From Streptomyces sp. NBC_01283 (lineage in GTDB: Bacteria > Actinomycetota > Actinomycetes > Streptomycetales > Streptomycetaceae), in NCBI RefSeq assembly GCF_041435335.1, contig NZ_CP108430.1, positions 1,116,001-1,180,000 on the forward strand: a stretch of DNA of 64,000 nucleotides, written 5' to 3'. The notes under the pieces are model-generated. The model saw only the letters and a list, made by a program, of their open reading frames with translations. It was not told the DNA's origin and did not search any database. A program made the translations under genes and the position numbers. Below, in pieces: positions 7,933 through 15,192 of this stretch. How positions within the stretch are numbered: the first letter of the stretch is position 1; every line of letters starts with the position of its first letter.

Positions 7933-8886
7933 CTACAGACGGCCACTGACAATCTCTTCCCTCTTCTCCGACTGCTCCGACGCCTGTTGGGGGATACGTG
8001 CGCCCGGACAGTTGCGGCTCACCGTGTCGGCGAAGGCCTTGGCCAAGGGGGAGAGCGCGTCCCAGCGGCGTACGGCCCAGCCGGCCCACAGGGTGGGCAG
8101 TTCCGGGATGGGGATCAGGCGCAGGTCGGGGTGGCCCGGACCGTGCCAGCCCGGCAGGTCGGGCACGATCGCGTGGCCCAGGCCGAGTTCGGCGAGCAGG
8201 AGGGCGGTGTCCCAGTCGGCGACGCTGGTGTCGGAGGCCGGGCTGATGGCGCGCTCGGTGAACCAGGCGTCCAGGCGCGCACGGGAGGTCGTGCTCTCCG
8301 GAAGCCCGATGAGCTGGATTCCGGCCAGGTCGGCGGTGGCGATCAGCGGTTTCGTGGCGAGGGGGTCCTCGCGGTGGACGGCCAGGACCCACGGGAGTTC
8401 GATGACAGGGCGTTGCTCGATGCCCTTCACCGGGGTCCCGAGGGTGATCCAGGCCAGGTCGAGGCCACCAGCGATGAGGGCATCGAAGCAACTGCGGCTG
8501 GAGTGCGCGGTCTCGAATTCGAGGCTCACCTGGGGATGGCGGCGGCGGAAGGCGACGATCGCGTCGGACATGAAGTGCCGCACCGTGGTCGCGCCGGTGG
8601 TGATCCGCACCGATCCGGCCTCGCCGCGCACCAGGTCGCTCAGCCGGCGCAGGGCGTGGTCGATGTCGCCGAGGCCGCCGGCCGCCGCGTTCTGCAGGAG
8701 CAGCCCGGCCGGTGTGGGCACGACCCCGCGCCGGTGGCGTTCGAGCAGGCTGAGTCCCAGCTCACGCTCCAGCCGCCTGATGTGCTGGCTGACCGCGGGC
8801 TGCGTACAGGAGAGGTCACGGGCGACGGCGCTGAGGCTGCCCGTCCGGCAGACGGCGACAAAGACGCGCAGGTCGTCGAGAGTCAT
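7933..8886 (-). CDS. LysR family transcriptional regulator
   Basis: This is a 317-residue LysR-type regulator with the N-terminal HTH (LSAVARDLSCTQPAVSQHIR at about 18-37) and a C-terminal two-domain inducer-binding module. It is divergent from a TauE/SafE-type exporter at 9110, so activation of that gene in response to a small anion or sulfur metabolite is a reasonable inference. The 223-bp shared intergenic region holds a 50-bp perfect palindrome. The C-terminal 15 residues are charged and Glu/Lys-rich and look unstructured. Confidence 0.93.
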   Translation of the reverse strand: MTLDDLRVFVAVCRTGSLSAVARDLSCTQPAVSQHIRRLERELGLSLLERHRRGVVPTPAGLLLQNAAAGGLGDIDHALRRLSDLVRGEAGSVRITTGATTVRHFMSDAIVAFRRRHPQVSLEFETAHSSRSCFDALIAGGLDLAWITLGTPVKGIEQRPVIELPWVLAVHREDPLATKPLIATADLAGIQLIGLPESTTSRARLDAWFTERAISPASDTSVADWDTALLLAELGLGHAIVPDLPGWHGPGHPDLRLIPIPELPTLWAGWAVRRWDALSPLAKAFADTVSRNCPGARIPQQASEQSEKREEIVSGRL

Positions 8887-8982
8887 GGACAGTGAAGCTA
8901 CAGCTTGGGGGTCTGCAAGGAAATCCGAGGATTGACTTGGGTGTTGGGAGAGCGGGACGATCTTTCCGGGCCCAGGGCGGCA

Positions 8983-9032
8983 ACCTGGCCCGGGCCGCCC
9001 GTCCTCCGGAGGACGGGCGGCCCGGGCCAGGT
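8983..9032. repeat. 50-bp perfect palindrome between divergent genes
   Basis: Bases 8983-9007 are the exact reverse complement of 9008-9032, with no spacer; the centre is CCTCC|GGAGG. A further 3 bp can pair outside it if one A is bulged. It lies 97 bp from the LysR start and 77 bp from the TauE start. It is much longer than a normal operator. As RNA in either direction it would form a 25-bp hairpin. Confidence 0.9.
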
Positions 9033-9109
9033 GCCGACCCGTCGGCTCCGCATCAGACCCCTCCGTCCCGGGCTGCCCGGTACGCCGACCGTCCCGGGAA
9101 GGGCGCTCC

Positions 9110-9862
9110 ATGCAGGCATTCGAGACAGTGGCCATAGCTGCCGCGGCCGTCGCGGCAGGCGGCATCAACGCGGTGGTCGGCTCCGGCACTCTGATCACCT
9201 TCCCCACGCTGCTCGCCTTCGGGTACCCGCCCGTGCTGGCCAACGTCTCCAACGCCGTCGGCCTCGTCCCGGGCGTGATCAGCGCGGCGTACGGATACCG
9301 CGCCGAGCTCAAGGGCCAGCGGCGCCGGCTCATCAGGCTCGGCCTCGCATCGCTCCTGGGCAGTGTCGCGGGAGCGGTCCTGCTCCTGAAGCTGTCCGCC
9401 GACACGTTCCGTGCCGCGGTGCCGGTACTGATCCTGCTCGCCTGCGCGCTGGTGCTGCTGCAGCCCCGCTTCCAGAAGTGGCTCGCGCACCGCGACGCGC
9501 GCGGCCGCGCGGACGGCGGCGCTCCGCTGTGGGCCGGCGTCCTGGTCACCGGCGTCTACGGCGGCTACTTCGGGGCAGCCCAAGGGGTGTTGCTCATGGG
9601 CCTGTTCGGGTCGATGCTCCGCGATGACCTGCAGCGCCTGAACGCCGTCAAGAACGTCCTCGCGTCCATCGTCAACGGCGTCGCCGCGGTCATCTTCATC
9701 GCCGTGACCACGGTCGACTGGACGGTGGCGGGCGTGATCGCCGTCGGATCGACCGCGGGCGGTCTGATCGGAGCGCGGGTGGGCCGCCGCCTCTCACCCG
9801 CCGTGCTGCGCGGGCTCATTGTGGTGGTCGGGGTGACGGCGGCCGTCGCCGTGGCGATCTGA
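9110..9862 (+). CDS. TauE/SafE family anion exporter
   Basis: This is a 250-residue polytopic membrane protein of the TauE/SafE (DUF81) family. Characterised members export sulfite, sulfoacetate or similar anions. Hydrophobic segments lie at roughly 5-25, 40-60, 75-95, 103-122, 141-165, 180-200, 205-225 and 232-250. The family's duplicated glycine-rich signature is visible near both ends (GGINAVVGSGTLITFPTLL and GGYFGAAQGVLLMGL). It is divergent from a LysR gene. The substrate cannot be read from sequence; sulfite export would fit the sulfur genes further along but is only inferred. Confidence 0.9.
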   Translation: MQAFETVAIAAAAVAAGGINAVVGSGTLITFPTLLAFGYPPVLANVSNAVGLVPGVISAAYGYRAELKGQRRRLIRLGLASLLGSVAGAVLLLKLSADTFRAAVPVLILLACALVLLQPRFQKWLAHRDARGRADGGAPLWAGVLVTGVYGGYFGAAQGVLLMGLFGSMLRDDLQRLNAVKNVLASIVNGVAAVIFIAVTTVDWTVAGVIAVGSTAGGLIGARVGRRLSPAVLRGLIVVVGVTAAVAVAI

Positions 9863-9968
9863 GACCCTCAACACGACGAGGTGACGGGCGTCACGTTCTT
9901 TGCTGTCGAATCACGCCGGGCCGCCGCGTGTAGGAGGTGCAATCACCGGCAACGGCAAGGAGTTCACC

Positions 9969-10445
9969 ATGGAAGCCCGCTTGAATCTCGTCGCCAGCCC
10001 TCTCGCGGCCAAGGCCCTGGAGTACCTCGCGTCCGCGAGCAGGACGATCTTCTCGGAGTCGACGCTGCCGTCCACGACCCAGGATCTGGTGATGCTCCGG
10101 GCGAGCCAGATCAACGGCTGCGGTTTCTGCACCGACATGCACAGCAAGGACGCCGCGCACGCCGGGGAAACTCCGGTACGCCTCGCCCTGGTCGCCGCCT
10201 GGCGGGAGGCCGAGGTGTTCACCGAGGCCGAGCGCGCCGCCCTGGAACTGACCGAGCAGGGCACGCGGATCGCGGACGCGGCCGGTGGCGTACCGGATGA
10301 GGTGTGGGCGAACGCCGCCAAGCAGTACGACGAGGAGCAGCTCGCCGCCCTGGTGTCGCTCATCGCCCTCATCAACGCGGCCAACCGCTTCAACCTCATC
10401 GTCCAGCAGCCCGCCGGGGGCTACCGGCCTGGCCAGTTCGGCTGA
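9969..10445 (+). CDS. AhpD-like carboxymuconolactone decarboxylase family protein
   Basis: This is a 158-residue helical protein with the redox motif GCGFCTDMH (Cys-Gly-Phe-Cys plus a nearby His), as in AhpD-like alkylhydroperoxidases that reduce peroxides through a Cys pair. The fold may instead serve a lactone decarboxylase-like role, but the CxxC makes a thiol-redox function more likely. I start at ATG 9969, with AAGGAG six nucleotides upstream; an earlier in-frame ATG at 9900 has no ribosome-binding signal. It is convergent with the TetR gene ending at 10456. Confidence 0.92.
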   Translation: MEARLNLVASPLAAKALEYLASASRTIFSESTLPSTTQDLVMLRASQINGCGFCTDMHSKDAAHAGETPVRLALVAAWREAEVFTEAERAALELTEQGTRIADAAGGVPDEVWANAAKQYDEEQLAALVSLIALINAANRFNLIVQQPAGGYRPGQFG

Positions 10446-10455
10446 CGCCGGGCAA

Positions 10456-11034
10456 CTACTCCCCCGCCACGATGCGCTCCACCGCGGCCGTTACCAGCTG
10501 TTCACGCTCTGCCTCCGTGAAGACGTCCGGCAGGGTGAGCTGTTCAACGATCAGCCAGTTCAGCGTCAGCATGAGCAGTTTGACCGCCGTGGTGTCGCCG
10601 GGGAGACCGGAAGTCTCGTGGTAGGCGACGTTGGCATCCACGTCGGCCCGGACTCGCTGAGTGAGGACCTTGCGCAGTTCGGGGCGGCGAGTGGCTTCGA
10701 GGCGAAGTTCCAGCAGCGCGAGGTACCCGGTACGGAAGGAGGCGATACGGCCGACGAGGTCGCGCATCAGCTCTACGTAGGTGTCCCGGTCGCGGCCGGC
10801 CGCCTGCTGGCGGGCAATCGTGGCCTCGTCGGGCTGGAGTCGCTCGTAGACCCGGGCGCCGGCCTGAGTGAACAGGTCGTCACGACTGGAGAAGTAGTTG
10901 GACGCCGTACCGGCGGGAACGGCCGCCTCGGCATCCACGGCGCGGAAGGTCATACCGCGTGCGCCTTCCCTGGCCAGCACCTCGATCGCTGCGTCGACGA
11001 GGGCCGCGCGCCGCTGGTCATTCCGTCTCACCAT
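10456..11034 (-). CDS. TetR family transcriptional regulator
   Basis: This is a 192-residue TetR repressor. The DNA-binding domain has the segment VPAGTASNYFSSRDDLF (about 39-55), and a helical C-terminal domain follows. The ATG at 11034 has GGAG eight nucleotides upstream; another ATG two codons earlier is possible. It is divergent from a RibD-like reductase gene. The 69-bp spacer holds two copies of TAGTACTACG, so it probably represses both genes. Confidence 0.92.
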   Translation of the reverse strand: MVRRNDQRRAALVDAAIEVLAREGARGMTFRAVDAEAAVPAGTASNYFSSRDDLFTQAGARVYERLQPDEATIARQQAAGRDRDTYVELMRDLVGRIASFRTGYLALLELRLEATRRPELRKVLTQRVRADVDANVAYHETSGLPGDTTAVKLLMLTLNWLIVEQLTLPDVFTEAEREQLVTAAVERIVAGE

Positions 11035-11051
11035 TGACATCACTCCGCGTG

Positions 11052-11089
11052 TAGTACTACGTTCAAAACACTTCAACCATAGTACTACG
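11052..11089. promoter_or_regulatory. Twin TetR-type operator sites
   Basis: TAGTACTACG occurs at 11052-11061 and again at 11080-11089; the first lies in the perfect palindrome GTAGTACTAC. The copies are 28 bp apart, between the divergent TetR and reductase genes, as expected for a TetR autoregulatory region. Confidence 0.6.
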
Positions 11090-11103
11090 AGTGGGGGACC
11101 ATT

Positions 11104-11697
11104 TTGCGGAAGCTTGTGTACTACATCGGCGTCTCGCTCGACGGCCGCATCGCCGGTCCCGGCGGCGAGTTCGACTTCTTCCCGCAGGGCGACGCGCAGC
11201 AGGCCGCCGCCTATTCGACTTGGATGAACGCGCTCTACCCGGAGACCGTCCCGACCGCTTATCGCGCGGCCGCCGGCGTCGCCGACGTGCCGAACCGGCG
11301 TTTCGACACCGTCGTCATGGGCCTCGGTACCTACCGCCCAGCCCTCGACGCCGGGATCACCAATCCCTACACACACCTGCGCCAGTACGTGGTGTCCAGC
11401 ACGCTCAAGCCGGACACCGACCCAGTCGTCACCGTCGTGCCGAGTGACCCGCTCGCTCTCGTCCGCGAGCTCAAGAGCGAGGTGGGCGCCGTGCTGGACA
11501 TCTGGCTCTGTGGGGGCGGCCGGCTCGCGGGCGCCCTGATGCCCGAGATCGACGAGCTGCTGTTCAAGACGTATCCGGTCATTGCCGGCACCGGAGTCCC
11601 GGCAGTCGACGGTGCCTTCGATCCCACTGTCTTCGACGTCGCCGAGCGCACCGCCTTCCCCAGCGGAGTCACCCTCACCCGCCTCACCCGCCGCTAG
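11104..11697 (+). CDS. RibD C-terminal-domain (dihydrofolate-reductase-like) protein
   Basis: This is a 197-residue protein of the RibD_C/dihydrofolate-reductase-like fold, which uses NAD(P)H to reduce a small substrate. Typical segments are YYIGVSLDGRIAGPGGEFDF at the N-terminus, the FDTVVMGLGTYRPAL motif near 60-75 and WLCGGGRLAGALM near 135-150 in the nucleotide-binding part. Translation starts at TTG 11104, supported by GGGGGA five nucleotides upstream. It is controlled with the divergent TetR. The substrate is unknown; such TetR-linked genes are often xenobiotic reductases. Confidence 0.88.
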   Translation: MRKLVYYIGVSLDGRIAGPGGEFDFFPQGDAQQAAAYSTWMNALYPETVPTAYRAAAGVADVPNRRFDTVVMGLGTYRPALDAGITNPYTHLRQYVVSSTLKPDTDPVVTVVPSDPLALVRELKSEVGAVLDIWLCGGGRLAGALMPEIDELLFKTYPVIAGTGVPAVDGAFDPTVFDVAERTAFPSGVTLTRLTRR

Positions 11698-11708
11698 GCG
11701 GTTCCGGT

Positions 11709-11822
11709 TCAGGGGGCGGACCAGAGGAAGATGCCCGCGCTGTGGAGTCCGGCCGGGTAGATGGTCGCCGTCTTCTCGTAGCGGGTGGCGATGCCGCGCC
11801 ACTGCTTGAGGCAGGTGACGTT
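11709..11822 (-). pseudogene. C-terminal remnant of an IS5-like transposase
   Basis: The last 37 codons of a transposase are left, ending in a TGA. The readable string includes LKQWRGIATRYEKTATIYPA and ends LHSAGIFLWSAP, which is the characteristic C-terminus of IS5-group (IS112-like) DDE transposases of streptomycetes. Upstream of about 11822 the reading frame runs into unrelated sequence, and the rest of the element, including the DDE catalytic residues, is missing. GGTTCC (11700-11705) and GGAACC (11830-11835) flank it in inverted orientation but are too short to call ends. Confidence 0.8.
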
Positions 11823-11842
11823 CCGGTCTGGAACCAAACGGC

Positions 11843-12781
11843 CTAGGCCGCCCTGCTCTGGCGGCGGTAGCCGCCCGGGGCCAGGCCGTACTCGCGCTTG
11901 AAGGCCTTGGCGAAGGCGAACTCCGAGCCGTATCCGGTGCGGGCGGCGACCGTGGTGAGCGGGGCGTCGGACTCCCGCAGCATGCGGGCGGCGGTCGTCA
12001 TGCGCCACCGGGTCAGGTACGCCATCGGCGGCTCCCCGACCAGCGTCGCGAACCGCCGGGCGAACGCCGCGCGGGACAGTCCGGCCCGCACCGCGAGGGA
12101 CTCGACCGTCCAGGAGGCCGCGGGGTCGTCGTGCATGGCCGTCAGGGCGGGCGCGACCGCCGAGTCGCCCAGGGCCGCCGCCCAGCCCTGAGCGGTGGCC
12201 GGCGGCTGATCGTCCAGCCAGGCCCGCAGGATGTAGAGGAGCAGCGAGTCGATCAGGGTGGGCACGATGCCGTCGGAGCCGATACGGGGGTTCTCCAGCT
12301 CGGAGCCCAGGAGCTGGACGGCAGCACTGAGCTCCGGGTGGCGGCCGTGCCGCGTCGGCAGGTGGATCACCTCGGGCAGCTGGCGCACCAGGGGGTGCGG
12401 GCGGCCCTGGTCCAGGTGGTAGTTGCCGCACAGCAGACTGGTCTCGGCGCCCTCGCCGCCGAGCGTGACCGAGCCGATCGGTGAACCCCCGTGGAACTGC
12501 TCGTCCTTGGGTTCCTCGGCCGGGGTGGAGGGCTGGTCGGCGAGGATGTGGCCCCGCCCGTCACGCAGGAAGATCACATCTCCGGCGTTCAGCGGAATCG
12601 GCTCCAGGTGCGGGGACGTCTCGGGCAGCGGGACCAGCCAGCAGGTCCCGTAGAGCACCACGTGGAACCCGGCGCCCGCGACGGGCGGCAGCCGCAGGCC
12701 CCAGGGGGCCCGGCCGTTTGTCCGTACGGACGCCGGGTGCCCGGTGCGCATCGAGGCCAGTGCCTCGGTGAGGATGTCCAT
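11843..12781 (-). CDS. AraC family regulator with N-terminal cupin domain
   Basis: This is a 312-residue protein with an N-terminal cupin-like ligand domain (cupin_6 type, about 1-180). It is followed by an AraC double HTH: WTVESLAVRAGLSRAAFARR for the first helix pair and TTVAARTGYGSEFAFAKAFK for the second. The ATG at 12781 was chosen over an in-frame ATG 15 codons upstream because homologous proteins begin at MDxL and GGAAGG lies upstream. It follows an MDR oxidoreductase gene on the same strand by 99 bp. That gene is a possible target; regulators of this type often control oxidoreductases. Confidence 0.92.
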   Translation of the reverse strand: MDILTEALASMRTGHPASVRTNGRAPWGLRLPPVAGAGFHVVLYGTCWLVPLPETSPHLEPIPLNAGDVIFLRDGRGHILADQPSTPAEEPKDEQFHGGSPIGSVTLGGEGAETSLLCGNYHLDQGRPHPLVRQLPEVIHLPTRHGRHPELSAAVQLLGSELENPRIGSDGIVPTLIDSLLLYILRAWLDDQPPATAQGWAAALGDSAVAPALTAMHDDPAASWTVESLAVRAGLSRAAFARRFATLVGEPPMAYLTRWRMTTAARMLRESDAPLTTVAARTGYGSEFAFAKAFKREYGLAPGGYRRQSRAA

Positions 12782-12880
12782 CCGGCCTCGCCCTTCCTGG
12801 TGCCGCCCGTCGCGGTCGTCCTGCACGGACCGCCCTGTCCGGGCCGCCCCCTAGAGACCGCCCCATGCAGACCGCCCTGT

Positions 12881-13804
12881 TCAGACCGTCAGGACAATCT
12901 TGCCCTGTACGTGTCCCGAGGCGACAAGCTCGTGTGCCTTTCCGGCCTCCTCAAGCGGGAACGTCTCCTCGACGAAGGGGCGCACACGGCCCGCGTCGAT
13001 CAGCTCCGCGACGGCTGCGAGACCGGCGGCGTCCGGTTCGACCATGACTCCGGCGAAGCGCCGACCGGCGGCCTCGACACGCGCGGCGAGCTCCGTGTCG
13101 TGGTGTTCCAGGATGCTGATGAGTACGCCGCCGGGGCGGACCACACCGAGTGAGAGGTCGCCCTGGGCCGTGGAGTCGAGGAACACGTCCACGTCCTTGA
13201 CGGCCTCGGTGAAGTCGGTGGTGCGGTAGTCGATGATCTCGTCGGCGCCGAGGCCGCGTACGAAATCGTGCCGGGCCGCGCTGGCTATCGCGATCACATG
13301 GGCGCCCCGCGCCTTCGCGATCTGCACGGCGAAGTGGCCGACGCCACCGGCGGCCCGCTGGATCAGTACCCGGTCGCCCTCCTTGACGTCCGCCGCCCCC
13401 ACCAGGCCCTGCCAGGCGGTGAGCGCCGCGAGGGGCACGGCCGCGGCGTGCACGTGGTCGAGCGAGGCGGGCTTGCGGGCCAGCTGGCCGGAGGGCGCGA
13501 CGACGTAGTCGGCGTACCCGGTGGCGGCGCGGGGGAAGTGCGGCATGCCGTAGACCTCGTCGCCCACCGCGAACCCGGCGTCGGCGCCCGCCTCTTCGAC
13601 CACCCCGGAGATGTCCCAGCCCACGCCGAAGGGGGGCTCGCCGAGCAGCGGCAGCGCGCCGGACCTGACAGCCACGTCGACCGGGTTGACGGCACTGGCG
13701 TGGACCTTGACGAGGACCTCGTCGGCCAGCGGCTTCGGCTGTTCGGTCTCCACGACCTCAAGGACCTCGGGGCCGCCGATGGACTTCTGGATGACTGCGC
13801 GCAC
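12881..13804 (-). CDS. MDR-family NADP-dependent quinone oxidoreductase
   Basis: This is a 307-residue zinc-independent member of the medium-chain dehydrogenase/reductase family. The N-terminal GroES-like half contains VHASAVNPVDVAVRSG. The Rossmann motif AAGGVGHFAVQIAKARGA lies near 150-167 and marks NADPH binding. Such enzymes reduce quinones or enones. GTG 13804 is preceded by AGGAG. It is probably transcribed with the AraC gene that follows. There are no zinc-binding cysteines. Confidence 0.93.
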   Translation of the reverse strand: MRAVIQKSIGGPEVLEVVETEQPKPLADEVLVKVHASAVNPVDVAVRSGALPLLGEPPFGVGWDISGVVEEAGADAGFAVGDEVYGMPHFPRAATGYADYVVAPSGQLARKPASLDHVHAAAVPLAALTAWQGLVGAADVKEGDRVLIQRAAGGVGHFAVQIAKARGAHVIAIASAARHDFVRGLGADEIIDYRTTDFTEAVKDVDVFLDSTAQGDLSLGVVRPGGVLISILEHHDTELAARVEAAGRRFAGVMVEPDAAGLAAVAELIDAGRVRPFVEETFPLEEAGKAHELVASGHVQGKIVLTV

Positions 13805-14015
13805 GGTGATTCTCCTGGATCTCGTCCGGTTGATGTCCTCAACCTTAGGGAGATCGAATGAGCCGCAGAATAGCCTTCTGTCTCTTCCAAATGTCCCAGC
13901 GTCTCACCCAGAGGTACCCTCGGCCATGCGTGTCCCAGGTCACACCTCGATCGGCGTCCATCGGTCACATTCCCGCGGCGCGGCCCGTCAGAGCAGTGAA
14001 GCAAGCAAGAAGCCC

Positions 14016-14034
14016 GGCCGGAGCAAGTCCGGCC
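14016..14034 (+). other. Hairpin upstream of the DoxX-like gene
   Basis: GGCCGGA and TCCGGCC form a 7-bp stem around a 5-nt loop, ending 28 bp before the start codon at 14063. It could lie in the 5' untranslated region. The rest of the 258-bp gap from 13805 shows nothing I can name. Confidence 0.4.
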
Positions 14035-14062
14035 AGGCACCCGCCCGATGGGAGCATTCCTG

Positions 14063-14410
14063 ATGTCCACCGCCTACGTTGTCGTCACCGTCCTGGCCGC
14101 CGTCATGGTGGGCTTCTCGGCCGTCTCCGTGTTCCTGCGCGCCAAGTGGGTCGTGGAGCCCATGGCCGACTACGGCGTCCCCTTCTCGTGGCTGCCCTGG
14201 CTCGGCGCGGCCAAGGCCGCGGGGGCGGCGGGCCTGCTGGTCGGACTGCTCGTGCCGGCCATCGGCGTCGCCGCCGGGACAGCACTCGCGCTGTACTTCA
14301 CCGGCGCCGTCATCACCGTGATCCGGGCCCATTGGTACGCACACATTCCCTTCCCCCTGCTGTACGCGGCGCCGGTGGTCGGCGCCCTGGCCCTGGGCTT
14401 CGCCGGCTGA
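14063..14410 (+). CDS. DoxX-like small membrane protein
   Basis: This is a 115-residue protein with four predicted membrane helices (about 4-24, 45-68, 70-92 and 95-114), the usual shape of DoxX-family proteins. Members are linked to redox or sulfur processes, but the function here is unknown. I start at ATG 14063, with GGGAG eight nucleotides upstream, rather than at an in-frame ATG at 14048. It stands alone between a divergent oxidoreductase and the LPMO gene. Confidence 0.85.
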   Translation: MSTAYVVVTVLAAVMVGFSAVSVFLRAKWVVEPMADYGVPFSWLPWLGAAKAAGAAGLLVGLLVPAIGVAAGTALALYFTGAVITVIRAHWYAHIPFPLLYAAPVVGALALGFAG

Positions 14411-14451
14411 CCCCAGTCGCAACTTCCTTCCCACGGGCATTACTTGAAGGG

Positions 14452-14487
14452 TTGACTGAGCCCCGACAACAAGTATGGTCTAGGCCA
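14452..14487 (+). promoter_or_regulatory. LPMO promoter with DasR-type operator (dre)
   Basis: The promoter reads TTGACT (14452-14457), 16 bp, TATGGT (14474-14479). Overlapping the -10 is TGGTCTAGGCCA (14476-14487). This matches 11 of 12 bases of TGGTCTAGACCA, the core of the DasR-responsive element known from Streptomyces chitin and N-acetylglucosamine genes. The downstream gene encodes a chitin-type LPMO, which agrees with the site's known role. Confidence 0.8.
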
Positions 14488-14549
14488 ATGAGTCGACCGA
14501 GGCGCCCGGTTGTCTCTTGCCCCTCATCCCCCACTCAGAGGGAACAGAG

Positions 14550-15065
14550 ATGAACAAGAAGCAGAAATTGGCAGCCGCTCTGGGCGCGGCCATCGCGCCC
14601 GTGCTCGTCCTGGCCTCCGTCACCCCGGCCAGCGCGCACGGCTATGTCTCCTCGCCCCCGAGCCGTCAGGCACAGTGCGCGGCAGGCACCGTGTCCTGCG
14701 GAGAGATCACCAACGAACCACAGAGCGTCGAAGGCCCCAAGGGGCAGACGACGTGCAGCGGTGGGAACGCGCGGTTCGCCGAACTCGACGACGACAGCAA
14801 GGGCTGGAAGGCCACCGATGTCGGCTCGTCGCAGGAGTTCAGCTGGAAGCTGACGGCACGTCACAGCACCAGCACCTGGCAGTACTTCGTCGGCGGCAAC
14901 AAGATCGCCGAGGTGGACGACGGAGGCGCCCAGCCGGGTGAGACCGTCACGCACAAGGTCGACTTCGGCGGCCTCAGCGGCAAGCAGAAGGTGCTCGCGG
15001 TGTGGAACATCGCCGACACCGCCAACGCCTTCTACGCCTGCATCGATGTGAACATCGGGGGCTGA
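14550..15065 (+). CDS. AA10 lytic polysaccharide monooxygenase, chitin-active type
   Basis: This is a secreted copper enzyme of 171 residues that oxidatively cleaves crystalline polysaccharide, most likely chitin. A 29-residue signal peptide ends PASA, leaving His30 as the mature N-terminus (HGYVSSPPSR), one arm of the copper 'histidine brace'. The second His is His105 in LTARHSTSTW. Cysteines at 43, 50 and 69 and near the C-terminus can form disulfides. There is no separate carbohydrate-binding domain. The DasR-type operator in its promoter suggests induction by chitin breakdown products. A strong terminator follows, so it is monocistronic. Confidence 0.95.
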   Translation: MNKKQKLAAALGAAIAPVLVLASVTPASAHGYVSSPPSRQAQCAAGTVSCGEITNEPQSVEGPKGQTTCSGGNARFAELDDDSKGWKATDVGSSQEFSWKLTARHSTSTWQYFVGGNKIAEVDDGGAQPGETVTHKVDFGGLSGKQKVLAVWNIADTANAFYACIDVNIGG

Positions 15066-15099
15066 GCCCCCGCGCGGGTGGCTCCCCCACGCCACCCCA

Positions 15100-15151
15100 C
15101 CCGGTCTGCCGGGCCGTCGGTGCCTCCACGCCGACGGCCCGGCAGACCGGG
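15100..15151 (+). terminator. Strong hairpin terminator after LPMO
   Basis: A perfect 21-bp stem encloses a 10-nt loop, starting 34 nt after the LPMO stop codon and followed by CTTTCG. It separates the LPMO gene from the serine hydrolase gene. Confidence 0.88.
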
Positions 15152-15192
15152 CTTTCGCGTACACGGCGGGTCCGGGCTGAGATGGTGGACAC

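Noticed and set aside
11700..11835. Intact insertion sequence
   Set aside because: Only the last 37 codons of a transposase remain, and the GGTTCC/GGAACC flanks are too short to be terminal inverted repeats.
14452..14487. Reading TATGGT as part of a start region for another gene
   Set aside because: No ORF with a ribosome site begins here; the element fits a promoter and DasR-type site better.
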